Source of the DNA: Georhizobium profundi
GTDB taxonomy: Bacteria > Pseudomonadota > Alphaproteobacteria > Rhizobiales > Rhizobiaceae
Direction of reading: 5' to 3'
Assembly (NCBI RefSeq): GCF_003952725.1
Contig: NZ_CP032509.1
Location: 558,001-622,000 of the forward strand
Length of the DNA stretch: 64,000 bases
Shown piece by piece: positions 18,676-27,317 of the stretch. Position 1 is the stretch's first letter, and every line of letters starts with the position of its first letter. The notes below the pieces were generated by a model. It had not been told where the DNA came from, searched no databases, and saw only the letters and a program-made list of their open reading frames with translations. The translations under genes were made by a program, and so were the position numbers.

Positions 18676-18773
18676 ATCGTCGCGACGATCTAGACCGGCA
18701 AGATGGCGGTGCGTTAGAACGCGCTCGTCGTTCCGGACACCGCATTCAAGCAATCGCGTGGATCAACACAATC

Positions 18774-19415
18774 ATGACGCAGTTTCCATCTGAGCTATTG
18801 GGCGGCTACCGCAGTTTCATGGCGGGGCGCTATACCGATGAACGCGACCGCTATCGCAAGCTTGCCGAATCCGGGCAGAAGCCGAAGACGATGGTCGTGG
18901 CCTGTTGCGATTCCCGCGCGGCGCCCGAAACCATCTTCGACATGGGCCCCGGCGAACTCTTCGTCGTGCGCAACGTAGCCAACCTCGTTCCGCCCTATAC
19001 GCCCGATGGCGAGCACCACGGCACGTCGGCAGCGCTCGAATTTGCCGTTCAGGCGCTCAAGATCCGCGAAATTCTAGTGCTCGGGCACGGGCGCTGTGGC
19101 GGCATCCAGGCGGCGCTCAATCCGGAGAGCGAGCCGCTCTCGCCCGGCGATTTCATCGGCAGCTGGATGGGGATGCTGAAGCCGGTCGCAGACGCGATGC
19201 TGAGCTACACGACGATGACGGCCGGAGAGCGCCAGACGGCTCTCGAGCGCGTCTCGATCCGCAATTCGATCAACAACCTCAGGACCTTCCCATGCGTGAA
19301 GATCCTGGAAGACCAGGGCCGGCTGAAACTGCACGGCGCCTGGTTCGATATCTCGACCGGGGAGTTGTGGGTCATGGACCCGCAGACCGGGGACTTCCAC
19401 CGCCCCGATCTTTGA
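18774..19415 (+). CDS. Beta-class carbonic anhydrase
   Basis: 213 residues. It interconverts CO2 and bicarbonate with a zinc ion. Zinc ligands and the catalytic dyad are visible: Cys44-X-Asp46-X-Arg48 in ACCDSRAA, and His105-X2-Cys108 in GHGRCGG. The segment EHHGTSAALEFAV between them is typical of plant-type beta enzymes (Can/CynT). The ATG at 18774 lacks a strong Shine-Dalgarno, but no better start is in frame. It follows pdxY after 98 bp and converges with the lytic transglycosylase, only 15 bp apart. Confidence 0.93.
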   Translation: MTQFPSELLGGYRSFMAGRYTDERDRYRKLAESGQKPKTMVVACCDSRAAPETIFDMGPGELFVVRNVANLVPPYTPDGEHHGTSAALEFAVQALKIREILVLGHGRCGGIQAALNPESEPLSPGDFIGSWMGMLKPVADAMLSYTTMTAGERQTALERVSIRNSINNLRTFPCVKILEDQGRLKLHGAWFDISTGELWVMDPQTGDFHRPDL

Positions 19416-19430
19416 TCGTTTTCTGACGGC

Positions 19431-20255
19431 TCAGCCGTCGATCCGCTGCGCGATGATCGCGATCGCCTGCTGATAGACGGTCGCGGCATTCCAGGCCTCG
19501 ATGGCGCGGAAGTTGGGTTCGCCCTGCTGGTAGCCGGCACCGGGCTGCCAGCCATGCGAGCGGAGGAAATTGGCGGTCGAAGCCAGCGCGTCGGCACGAG
19601 AATTGATCAGGTCGCGACGGCCATCGCCATCGGCATCCACTGCGTAAAGCACGTAGTTGGACGGCAGGAACTGCGTCTGGCCCAGTTCGCCATGGCCGGC
19701 ACCGCGCATCTGGCCGGGTGTCAGCTCGCCGCTCTGGACGATCTGCAGGGCGGCGTAGAGTTCACGCTTGAAGAAGTCCGACCGGCGGCAATCGTAAGCA
19801 AGCGTGGCGAGCGCGGACATGGCGCTCTGGTCGCCCATGAAACGCCCGAAGGCGGTTTCCATTCCCCAGATCGCGATGATCACGCCGGACGGGACGCCAT
19901 AGCTGCGCTCGATCGAGGCGAACAGGTTGGCGTTCTGCTCCTTGTGGCGGCGTCCCTGCGAAACGATCGCGTCGGCGCCACGCTTCTGCATGAACTCGTC
20001 GAGCGAAAGTCGGAAGCTGCGCTGGTTGCGGTCGAGCGAAATAGTCTGCGTCGCGTAGGTCAGGCCGGAGAACGCCGTCTGCAGTGTTTGCGCCTGGATG
20101 CCATTGGCCTGCGCTTCGGCCGAAAAGGCGTTCACCCAGTTGGAGAAACCGGAGGCATCGTTGCCGCAGGTCTGAGCCTGGGCCGTGCCTGCCAGGGCAA
20201 GGCTCATGACGCCTGCTGCAAGCGCGCCGAGATACCGCTTCAAAATAACGCGCAT
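19431..20255 (-). CDS. Lytic murein transglycosylase, MltB-like (GH103)
   Basis: 274 residues. A Sec signal peptide (MRVILKRYLGALAAGVMSLA, then LAGTAQA, cleavage after Ala27) directs it to the periplasm; there is no lipobox cysteine, so it should be soluble. The catalytic glutamate is Glu133 in IWGMETAFGRFMG, and GELGQTQFLPSNY follows, as in the SLT_2/MltB family that cleaves peptidoglycan to 1,6-anhydro-muropeptides. The start was chosen at ATG 20255 because it opens the signal peptide and has GGAG nine bases upstream. No separate peptidoglycan-binding domain is present. Confidence 0.9.
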   Translation of the reverse strand: MRVILKRYLGALAAGVMSLALAGTAQAQTCGNDASGFSNWVNAFSAEAQANGIQAQTLQTAFSGLTYATQTISLDRNQRSFRLSLDEFMQKRGADAIVSQGRRHKEQNANLFASIERSYGVPSGVIIAIWGMETAFGRFMGDQSAMSALATLAYDCRRSDFFKRELYAALQIVQSGELTPGQMRGAGHGELGQTQFLPSNYVLYAVDADGDGRRDLINSRADALASTANFLRSHGWQPGAGYQQGEPNFRAIEAWNAATVYQQAIAIIAQRIDG

Positions 20256-20397
20256 GTGGTCCGTCTCCGTTCTGGAAAAATCCGCTGAGGCCATGCTTGG
20301 CTGAGGCCGCCAGCGTGCTTACCCAGCGTTGCAAGCTTCAAAGCCTCCAACCGACGCTAAGCGAGGAGGGTTAAGAATTCTCTGCCGCTCAACAAGC

Positions 20398-20431
20398 GAA
20401 AGGCCCGGCGTTAATCCTGGCCGGGCCTTTC
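20398..20431 (-). terminator. Rho-independent terminator after asd
   Basis: Perfect 12-bp stem GAAAGGCCCGGC (20398-20409)/GCCGGGCCTTTC (20420-20431) with a 10-base loop, 24 bases after the asd stop on the minus strand. It may also stop read-through from the plus strand. Confidence 0.85.
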
Positions 20432-20455
20432 CCAATCGTCAAAGATCTAGTGTGC

Positions 20456-21490
20456 TCACGCGGCGCGCTGGCGTGGCTTGACCAGGCCGCGATTGACCAG
20501 AAGCTCCGCGATCTGGATCGTGTTCAAGGCAGCGCCCTTGCGCAGATTGTCGGATACGACCCAGATATTGAGGCCATTCTCGATGGTCGGATCCTCGCGG
20601 ATGCGCGAAATGAACGTGGCGTCTTCCCCGGCGCACTCATACGGTGTGATGTAGCCACCGTCCTCGCGCTTGTCGATGACCTGGCAACCCGGCGCTTCGC
20701 GCAGGATGTCGCGCGCCTGATCGGCTGTGATCTCGCTCTCGAACTCGATGTTGACGGCTTCGGAATGGCCGATGAAGACCGGCACGCGCACGGCGGTGCA
20801 GGTGACCTTGATCTTCGGATCGAGCATCTTCTTGGTTTCCGCGACGACCTTCCACTCTTCCTTGGTGGAACCGTCATCCATGAACACGTCGATGTGCGGG
20901 ATGACGTTGAAGGCGATGCGCTTGGTGAACTTCTTGCTCTCGATCGGGTCGGCGACGAAGACGGCGCGCGACTGGTTGAAGAGCTCGTCCATGCCTTCCT
21001 TGCCAGCACCGGACACCGACTGATAGGTGGAGACAACGAGCCGCTTGATGCGCGCAACGTCGTGCAACGGCTTCAGCGCGACGACGAGCTGTGCCGTGGA
21101 GCAGTTCGGGTTGGCGATGATGTTCTTCTTGCGGAAGCCTTCGATCGCATCCGGGTTCACTTCCGGCACGATCAGCGGCACGTCGGCGTCGTAGCGCCAG
21201 GCCGACGAGTTATCGATGACGACGCAGCCCTGCGCGCCGATCTTCGGCGAGTACTTCTGCGAGATCGTGCCGCCGGCGGACATCAGGCAGATGTCGGTGT
21301 CGGAGAAATCGTAGTTCTCGAGGTTCTTGACCTTCAGCGTCTTGTCGCCGAACGACACTTCCGTGTTCACCGAACGGCTGGATGCCAGCGCCACGACTTC
21401 GCTGACGGGGAACCCGCGCTCGGCGAGGATGTCCAGCATTTCGCGGCCGACGTTGCCGGTGGCTCCGGCGATGGCGATCTTGAAGCTCAT
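20456..21490 (-). CDS. asd: Aspartate-semialdehyde dehydrogenase
   Basis: 344 residues. It reduces aspartyl phosphate to aspartate semialdehyde with NADPH, feeding lysine/diaminopimelate, threonine and methionine synthesis. NADP-binding GATGNVGREML starts at residue 9; the catalytic cysteine is Cys130 in NPNCSTAQ; the hallmark QSVSGAGKEGM follows near residue 155. ATG 21490 has AGGAG upstream. The leader (about 21491-21590) folds into two consecutive hairpins of unknown role. It is monocistronic between a strong terminator and the ycaQ-like gene. Confidence 0.97.
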   Translation of the reverse strand: MSFKIAIAGATGNVGREMLDILAERGFPVSEVVALASSRSVNTEVSFGDKTLKVKNLENYDFSDTDICLMSAGGTISQKYSPKIGAQGCVVIDNSSAWRYDADVPLIVPEVNPDAIEGFRKKNIIANPNCSTAQLVVALKPLHDVARIKRLVVSTYQSVSGAGKEGMDELFNQSRAVFVADPIESKKFTKRIAFNVIPHIDVFMDDGSTKEEWKVVAETKKMLDPKIKVTCTAVRVPVFIGHSEAVNIEFESEITADQARDILREAPGCQVIDKREDGGYITPYECAGEDATFISRIREDPTIENGLNIWVVSDNLRKGAALNTIQIAELLVNRGLVKPRQRAA

Positions 21491-21769
21491 GATCAGTCAA
21501 ATCTCCTGTCTCTTCTTCGGCGTCGGGCGTGAAAGCCCGATCGAACCGACCTGACCGGAAGAGCACGGACAGGTCGGACATGGCGAAAGTCCCCCACCGA
21601 GGTTGCCAAGACGTTGGCGTCAGACCCTGAGCGCGCCGATCGCCGTCTCTCGCCTGGAGACACGGTTGCCCCGTCGCGCGGGCTGAATGACCTCGGAAAG
21701 TGTGTCGTTCTACACCGGTTCAGACAGGAGTCAAATGCGCGGCGGCTCGGCCGGACGCGGCGGAGAGCC

Positions 21770-22936
21770 TCAATCCGGCGGATCCACGGCCTCGTCGTAG
21801 GCCAGCTGAAACCGCTCGAAACGCCCGAGGGCTTCATCGATGATCGGCTTTTGGCGCTCAGGATCGGCCGCATCCGTCCAGACCCAGTTCTGGATGAGCA
21901 GTCTGTTCTGCTGCCGATCGGCCTTCAGGTCGATCGCCGCGACGATCTCATCGCCGCACAGGACCGGCAGGGCGAAGTAGCCGAGCTTGCGCTTTTCCTT
22001 GGTGACGTAGGCCTCGAACAGATGGTCGTAGCCGAAGAAGGCGGCGGTGCGCTTGCGCTGGATGATCAGGGGATCGAACGGCGAGAGGATGTGCGTGAGT
22101 TCGGGTGTCGGCGGCAGCTGCTCGATCGTTTCCGGTCTCGCCCAGTAGACGGTCTTGGCGTCACCTTGGATGGAAACACCGACGAGTTTTCGGGCACGCA
22201 CCCGCTGCTCGATCCTCTGCGCAACCGCGGCTTTTTTCGGCGCGGCGAGGTAGCAGATGGAATCGAGACTGACGATGCCCTGCGCAGTCAGCGAACGGTC
22301 GATCAGGTAGTCGATGATCTGATTTTCCGTGGCAGGGCGTGGGGCTCGCTCCCAGCCGAAGTGCCGCTCCATCAGGTCGTAGGTCTTCACCATGCCCGTG
22401 CGACCCGCGATCGCCAGGCGGCCATTGTAGAAGCCCCTCTGCAGCGCCTTCTTCGACGGCTTGCGGCTGGCCCAGAGATGCTCCTTCTCGACCGGCTCTT
22501 CGTCGATGTCACGGATGGACAGAGGCCCCTCGCGGCGGACGCGGGCGATCGCCTTTCTCAGCTCCTCGGGCGCAACGCCTGACGACCAGCGCACCGGGTT
22601 GTCTCGATGGTCCTTCATTGCGGGCAAGAAGAACTTCAGGTCGCGCGTCGGCACGTAGGACAGGGCGTGCGTCCAGTATTCGAAGACGGTCTTGTCGACG
22701 GATTGGGCGACCGCGAGATCGCGGCGGCGATAGCGCGGTATCCGATTGAAGAGGATGTGATGGTGGCAGCGCTCGATCACGTTGATCGTGTCGATCTGCA
22801 CGTAGCCGAGATGCTCGACGGCGAGGCGCACCGCCTCGGGGCCGACACCGAAAGGCTCGGCGCGATCGAGCTTCTGCGCGCTGATCCAGCAGGCGCGTGC
22901 TTGGCGCTGAGACAGTTGAACCGGGCGTCGTGCCAT
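21770..22936 (-). CDS. YcaQ/AlkZ family winged-helix DNA glycosylase
   Basis: 388 residues. The protein has the HTH_42 (DUF1006) architecture: GYVQIDTINVIERCHHHILFNRIP near residues 44-67, the Q-X-D pair expected in the active site of YcaQ and AlkZ, then winged-helix repeats and FDPLIIQRKRTAAFFGYDHLFEAYV near residues 289-313. Characterised members unhook interstrand DNA crosslinks or excise alkylated bases. The activity here is inferred from the family. The protein runs slightly shorter than E. coli YcaQ. It is transcribed alone on the minus strand between leuB and asd. Confidence 0.85.
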   Translation of the reverse strand: MARRPVQLSQRQARACWISAQKLDRAEPFGVGPEAVRLAVEHLGYVQIDTINVIERCHHHILFNRIPRYRRRDLAVAQSVDKTVFEYWTHALSYVPTRDLKFFLPAMKDHRDNPVRWSSGVAPEELRKAIARVRREGPLSIRDIDEEPVEKEHLWASRKPSKKALQRGFYNGRLAIAGRTGMVKTYDLMERHFGWERAPRPATENQIIDYLIDRSLTAQGIVSLDSICYLAAPKKAAVAQRIEQRVRARKLVGVSIQGDAKTVYWARPETIEQLPPTPELTHILSPFDPLIIQRKRTAAFFGYDHLFEAYVTKEKRKLGYFALPVLCGDEIVAAIDLKADRQQNRLLIQNWVWTDAADPERQKPIIDEALGRFERFQLAYDEAVDPPD

Positions 22937-22983
22937 CAGGTCCGGGCCCTGGCGGGGCTACGAACTGGGCCTCTGAAAATGCG

Positions 22984-23017
22984 AATGGCCGGCAGTGACT
23001 GTGTCATGCCGGCCATT
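22984..23017 (-). terminator. Candidate terminator after leuB
   Basis: Perfect 11-bp stem AATGGCCGGCA (22984-22994)/TGCCGGCCATT (23007-23017) lies 22 bases after the leuB stop. On the minus strand it is followed by TTCGCATTTTC, a weak U tract. Confidence 0.6.
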
Positions 23018-23038
23018 CTGGTCAGATTAAGCGCTGGA

Positions 23039-24151
23039 TCAAGCGGCCAGGGCTTTGAACTCCGCGAGAATGGCGTCGCCCATTTCGACGGTCGAAACGG
23101 TCGGTGCGCCCTTTTCGGCGATGTCCGGCGTGCGGATGCCCTTGTCCAAGACGTTCGCGATCGCCTTTTCCAGGCGGTCGGCTTCGGCGATCATTTCGAA
23201 CGAGTAGCGCAGGCACATGGCGAAGGAGGCGATCATCGCGATCGGGTTTGCCTTGCCCTGCCCGGCGATATCGGGTGCCGAACCATGAACGGGCTCGTAA
23301 AGCGCCTTGCGCTTGCCGGTCTTGCCATCGGGAGCGCCGAGCGATGCGGAGGGCAGCATGCCGAGCGAGCCGGTCAGCATCGCGGCGACGTCGGACAGCA
23401 TGTCGCCGAAGAGGTTGTCGGTGACGATGACGTCGAACTGCTTGGGCCAGCGAACAAGCTGCATGCCGCCGGCATCGGCCAGCATGTGGGTCAGCTCGAC
23501 GTCCGAATGGTGTGCCTTGTGGTAGGCCGTGACGACGTCATTCCACAGGACGCCCGACTTCATGACGTTGCGCTTCTCCATGGAACACACCTTGTTGTTC
23601 CTGGTGCGCGCGAGGTCGAAGGCGACGCCGGCGATGCGCTCGATCTCGTAGGTGTCGTAGACCTGCGTGTCGATGGCGCGCTTCTGGCCGTTGCCGAGAT
23701 CGATGATCTCCTTGGGCTCGCCGAAATAGACGCCGCCGGTGAGTTCGCGGATGATGAGGATGTCGAGGCCCTCGACCACTTCCGGCTTCAGCGAAGAGGA
23801 TTTCGCAAGCGCCGGGTAGCAGATGGCGGGACGCAGGTTCGCGAAGAGTTCGAGATCCTTGCGCAGGCGCAGAAGGCCGGCTTCCGGGCGCACATCATAG
23901 GGCACGCTGTCCCACTTGGGGCCGCCGACGGCGCCGAACAACACGGCATCCGCTGCCGTTGCCTTTTCCATGTCCGCTTCGGAAATGGCCGCGCCATGCG
24001 CGTCGTAGGCGCAGCCGCCGACCATGCCTTCGTCGGTTTCGAAGCCTGCGCCGAGCTCATCGTTCATGTAGGTGATGAGCTTGCGGACTTCGTTCATGGC
24101 TTCCGGGCCGATGCCGTCGCCTGGCAGAAGGAAAAGGGTGCGGTGCGCCAT
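23039..24151 (-). CDS. leuB: 3-isopropylmalate dehydrogenase
   Basis: 370 residues from ATG 24151 (GAGGAG upstream). It oxidises and decarboxylates 3-isopropylmalate with NAD in leucine synthesis. Seen: [12 protein letters not shown] at residues 7-18, the substrate helix [38 protein letters not shown] with the metal-binding aspartates, and [18 protein letters not shown] in the NAD site. leuD is 20 kb away on the other strand and leuC is outside the window, so the pathway genes are scattered. Confidence 0.97.
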   Translation of the reverse strand: MAHRTLFLLPGDGIGPEAMNEVRKLITYMNDELGAGFETDEGMVGGCAYDAHGAAISEADMEKATAADAVLFGAVGGPKWDSVPYDVRPEAGLLRLRKDLELFANLRPAICYPALAKSSSLKPEVVEGLDILIIRELTGGVYFGEPKEIIDLGNGQKRAIDTQVYDTYEIERIAGVAFDLARTRNNKVCSMEKRNVMKSGVLWNDVVTAYHKAHHSDVELTHMLADAGGMQLVRWPKQFDVIVTDNLFGDMLSDVAAMLTGSLGMLPSASLGAPDGKTGKRKALYEPVHGSAPDIAGQGKANPIAMIASFAMCLRYSFEMIAEADRLEKAIANVLDKGIRTPDIAEKGAPTVSTVEMGDAILAEFKALAA

Positions 24152-24282
24152 GAAAGTGGATCTCCTCGAATTGTTGTGAAGCTTTGCTAATCGCACAGGC
24201 CTGAGCACGCAAGAGGATCGGTCAAGCTCAGGTGTAAAATCGTCTACAGTTTACAGACCTGAGTCCGTGAAGGCAGCGCCAT

Positions 24283-24309
24283 AAAAAAGGGCCCGCTTGA
24301 AGCGGGCCC
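24283..24309 (-). terminator. Strong rho-independent terminator after amtB
   Basis: A 10-bp stem GGGCCCGCTT (24289-24298)/AAGCGGGCCC (24300-24309) is followed on the minus strand by six U (A run at 24283-24288). It ends the glnK-amtB operon. Confidence 0.92.
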
Positions 24310-24378
24310 AAGGTGTGGATGCCTGAGCATCCGACGGGATCAAGACCTGCCCAGCCAGCCGGCCGGGCAGGAAGAGTG

Positions 24379-25752
24379 TCAGCGAACGAATTCCGGGTAG
24401 GCTTCGACACCGATTTCGGCCTTGTCGAGACCCATCTGCTCTTCTTCCGGCGAGCACCGCAGGCCCATCACGGCGTTGAGGATCAGCCAGACGATGGCCG
24501 AGGTGACGATCATGAAGATTGCGACGATGACGATCGGCACGATCTGGCCGGTCAGCGTTGCGTCCGGGTTCGTGAAGAGAACCGCGATGGTGCCCCAGAT
24601 GCCAGCGAAGAGGTGGACCGGGATAGCGCCGACGACGTCGTCGATCTTCAGCTTGTCGAGGAACGGAACAGCAAAGACCACGATCACGCCACCGACGGCA
24701 CCGATCAGGATCGCTGCACCGAGCGACGGTGTCAGCGGCTCGGCCGTAATGGAGACCAGACCGGCAAGCGCGCCGTTCAGGACCATCGTGATGTCGACCT
24801 TCTTGTAGATGATCTGCGTCAGGAGAAGCGCAGCCACGGCACCGCCGGCGGCACCCATGTTGGTGTTGGCGAAGATGCGCGAGACGTCGGCAACGTCGGA
24901 GACGGAGCCCATGGCGAGCTGCGATGCGCCGTTGAAGCCGAACCAGCCCATCCACAGGATGAACGTGCCGAGCGTGGCGAGCGGCATGTTGGAGCCCGGC
25001 ATCGGGTGAACGCCGCCTTCATACTTGCCCTTGCGTGCGCCGAGGATGATGGCACCGGTGAGGGCTGCCCAGCCGCCGACCGAGTGGACGACCGTCGAGC
25101 CTGCGAAGTCGAGAAAGCCGAACTGCGTGTCGAGGAAGCCACCGCCCCATTTCCAGGAAGCCTGGATCGGGTAGAGGAAGGCCGTGAGGACGATCGTGAA
25201 GATCAGGAAGGGCCACAGCTTGATGCGTTCTGCGAGCGTGCCCGAAACGATGGACGCGGTCGTGGCGCAGAACATCAGCTGGAAGAAGAAGTCCGAACCG
25301 GTGGAGGCGTAGCTCAGGTCGTCGGTGGCTTCCGGCGCGACGCCGACAGCTTCGAGAACGGCAACGCCGAAGGCGCCGAGATAGCCGCCCGTTTCATCGG
25401 TGCCGATGGACCAGCTGCCCAGCGGGTACATGAGGTTGTAGCCGACGAGATAGTACATGATCGCCGCGATGCCGAAGAGCGCGACGTTCTTCGTCAACTG
25501 CATCGACACGTTCTTGGAGCGGACGAGGCCAGCTTCGAGCATGGCGAAGCCTGCCGCCATCCAGAAGACCAGGAAGCCGCCGATGAGGAACAGCAGCGAG
25601 TTGAAGATGAAGACCGTGTGCTCGCCGACGGGCGCAGCGGCCTCGACGACAGCTTCCGCCGCGGGTTCTGCGTCCTGCGCGAAGGCCGGAAGCGCGATCA
25701 TGACGGTCGCGAGCGCGGCGGTCCGGAGAATGGAGTGCTTTGAGAATGTCAT
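24379..25752 (-). CDS. amtB: Ammonium transporter AmtB
   Basis: 457 residues from ATG 25752. An N-terminal signal-like segment (SILRTAALATVMIALPAFAQ) is followed by an Ala/Glu-rich linker and 11 hydrophobic segments of the Amt/Rh fold. The pore histidines are present in STVVHSVGGWA and AIPVHLFAGIWG, and the ammonium-site region FQLMFCATTASIVSG is conserved. The cytoplasmic tail is short. It imports ammonium and is gated by the PII protein encoded immediately upstream, with 22 bp between the genes. The first 30 residues resemble the cleaved signal of E. coli AmtB. Confidence 0.95.
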   Translation of the reverse strand: MTFSKHSILRTAALATVMIALPAFAQDAEPAAEAVVEAAAPVGEHTVFIFNSLLFLIGGFLVFWMAAGFAMLEAGLVRSKNVSMQLTKNVALFGIAAIMYYLVGYNLMYPLGSWSIGTDETGGYLGAFGVAVLEAVGVAPEATDDLSYASTGSDFFFQLMFCATTASIVSGTLAERIKLWPFLIFTIVLTAFLYPIQASWKWGGGFLDTQFGFLDFAGSTVVHSVGGWAALTGAIILGARKGKYEGGVHPMPGSNMPLATLGTFILWMGWFGFNGASQLAMGSVSDVADVSRIFANTNMGAAGGAVAALLLTQIIYKKVDITMVLNGALAGLVSITAEPLTPSLGAAILIGAVGGVIVVFAVPFLDKLKIDDVVGAIPVHLFAGIWGTIAVLFTNPDATLTGQIVPIVIVAIFMIVTSAIVWLILNAVMGLRCSPEEEQMGLDKAEIGVEAYPEFVR

Positions 25753-25774
25753 TGGTTGAGTTGCCCCTTGAACC

Positions 25775-26113
25775 CTACAGCGCTTCGGCATCGGTTTCGC
25801 CGGTGCGGATACGCACGGCCTGATCGATTCCGTAGACAAAAATCTTGCCGTCGCCGATCTGACCGGTCTTTGCGGCGGTCGCGATTGCTTCGACGGTGCG
25901 GTCCACCAGGTCGGCCGCAACTGCGATCTCGATCTTCAGCTTCGGCAGGAAGCTGACGGCATATTCGGTGCCGCGATAGATTTCGGTGTGTCCCTTTTGC
26001 CGGCCGTAACCCTTCACTTCCGTGACGGTCAGGCCCTGGATGCCGACAGCGGTGAGGGCTTCACGCACCTCGTCCAGCTTGAACGGCTTGATAATGGCCA
26101 TCACAATTTTCAT
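25775..26113 (-). CDS. glnK: PII nitrogen regulatory protein GlnK
   Basis: 112 residues, the exact PII length. The T-loop GYGRQKGHTEIYRGTEY carries the uridylylated Tyr51, and the C-terminal signature KTGQIGDGKIFVYGI forms the ATP/2-oxoglutarate site. It senses nitrogen status and blocks AmtB when ammonium is plentiful. The pairing with amtB makes it GlnK rather than GlnB. ATG 26113 follows GGGAAA. A candidate sigma-54 promoter lies about 97 bp upstream, consistent with NtrC control. Confidence 0.96.
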   Translation of the reverse strand: MKIVMAIIKPFKLDEVREALTAVGIQGLTVTEVKGYGRQKGHTEIYRGTEYAVSFLPKLKIEIAVAADLVDRTVEAIATAAKTGQIGDGKIFVYGIDQAVRIRTGETDAEAL

Positions 26114-26209
26114 GCGGTTTTCCCATCTTTGCGGTTCTGGTGGCTCAATGAGCCTCCGAAAACGGCCATCGACTGCAGTGCCCCCACAGCGGTGACTCGG
26201 CTCCATGGA

Positions 26210-26225
26210 TTCAAGGGCCGTGCCA
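26210..26225 (-). promoter_or_regulatory. Candidate sigma-54 promoter of glnK-amtB
   Basis: Minus strand TGGCACGGCCCTTGAA (26225-26210) matches the RpoN consensus TGGCAC-N5-TTGCA except for A in place of C in the -12 GC pair. The expected start is near 26198, giving a leader of about 85 bases. I could not identify a convincing NtrC palindrome upstream. Confidence 0.55.
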
Positions 26226-26349
26226 ACTGGCTCAGAATTGTGCAACCCATTGAATCGATGGGCAGAAAACAGAAGGGGCGGAGATCGTGTGACCTCCACC
26301 CCGCGGTAGACGACTAAAAAATGTGCAAAATCCGAAAATTGACGAAACT

Positions 26350-27201
26350 TTAATCGTCTCGGCGCCGGATGAGTCCTTCTTGGGCAACCGAGGCTATCAA
26401 TTGGCCATCCCGACCGTAAAGGCCGCCGCGCGTGAGGCCGCGGGCGCCCGAGGCATTGGGACTGTCTTGGGTGTAAAGCAGCCAGTCGTCGAGAGCGCTC
26501 TGGCGATGAAACCACATGGCGTGGTCGAGGCTCGCGACCTGCAGGTTCTTGTCGAAGATCGAGTGGCCATGGGCAAAGAGCGATGTATCGAGAAGCGTCA
26601 TGTCCGACAGATAGGCGAGCACCGCAGCCTGCAGCGCGCGATCGTTCGGCACCGGGCCTGTCGTCCTGATCCAGACATCCTGCTTGGGCGCGAGCTTCTC
26701 CCTAGAGACATAGTGAACGAGCGAGACCGGCCGGATCTCGATCGGGCGCTCGCGTTCCCAGTAACGGCGAATATTTTCTGGCGCGCCCTTGAGGAACTGC
26801 TCCTTCAGTTCCTTTTCGCCCATCAGTTGTTCCGGCGGCGTGATCTTCGGCATGTCGAACTGATGGTCGAACCCGTCTTCATCCGTCTGGAAAGAGGCTG
26901 ACAGGGAGAAGATTGCCTTGCCGTGCTGGATGGCGACAACACGCCGCGTGGTGAAGCTCGAGCCGTCGCGGATGCGATCGACCTCGTAAATGATCGGCAC
27001 GGACGGATCGCCGGGGCGCATGAAGTAGGCGTGGAGAGAATGCACATGGCGCTCGGCGGCAACGGTGCGCTGTGCTGCGACAAGCGCCTGGCCGATCACC
27101 TGGCCGCCGAAGACGCGCTGCCAGCCAACCTGCGGGCTGCGCCCGCGATAAAGGTCGTGTTCCAGCCGCTCCAGGTCGAGGATCGACAGCAATTCTTCCA
27201 T
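26350..27201 (-). CDS. tesB: Acyl-CoA thioesterase II
   Basis: 283 residues from ATG 27201. Double hot-dog thioesterase that hydrolyses medium- and long-chain acyl-CoA. First hot-dog includes QRVFGGQVIGQALVAAQRTV and HSLHAYFMRPGD; the second includes AYLSDMTLLDTSL (Asp200 in the position of the TesB catalytic Asp), ASLDHAMWFHR, and GLYGRDGQLIASVAQEGLIR near the end. The Shine-Dalgarno is not clear, so a TTG start 12 bases upstream remains possible. It is divergent from the UbiH-type gene, with 116 bp between. Confidence 0.93.
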   Translation of the reverse strand: MEELLSILDLERLEHDLYRGRSPQVGWQRVFGGQVIGQALVAAQRTVAAERHVHSLHAYFMRPGDPSVPIIYEVDRIRDGSSFTTRRVVAIQHGKAIFSLSASFQTDEDGFDHQFDMPKITPPEQLMGEKELKEQFLKGAPENIRRYWERERPIEIRPVSLVHYVSREKLAPKQDVWIRTTGPVPNDRALQAAVLAYLSDMTLLDTSLFAHGHSIFDKNLQVASLDHAMWFHRQSALDDWLLYTQDSPNASGARGLTRGGLYGRDGQLIASVAQEGLIRRRDD

Positions 27202-27317
27202 GGCACGTGACAATGAACTCTCCAGGCAAGGCTTAAAACAGGGGCCAGATTGCCTATATCCTCCCAATAGGCAAGGGACGCCCCGGCGAAGGCCGGCCAA
27301 TGCAAAGGGGTACCAGC

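Noticed and set aside
19427..19441. Hairpin GACGGCT/AGCCGTC between carbonic anhydrase and lytic transglycosylase genes
   Set aside because: The stem overlaps the stop codon, the loop is too small and there is no T tract, so I did not call a terminator.
21210..21581. Open frame on the minus strand starting upstream of asd (MSDLSVLFRSG...)
   Set aside because: It runs into asd in another frame and turns Arg/Gly-rich there; the upstream part is better seen as leader RNA.
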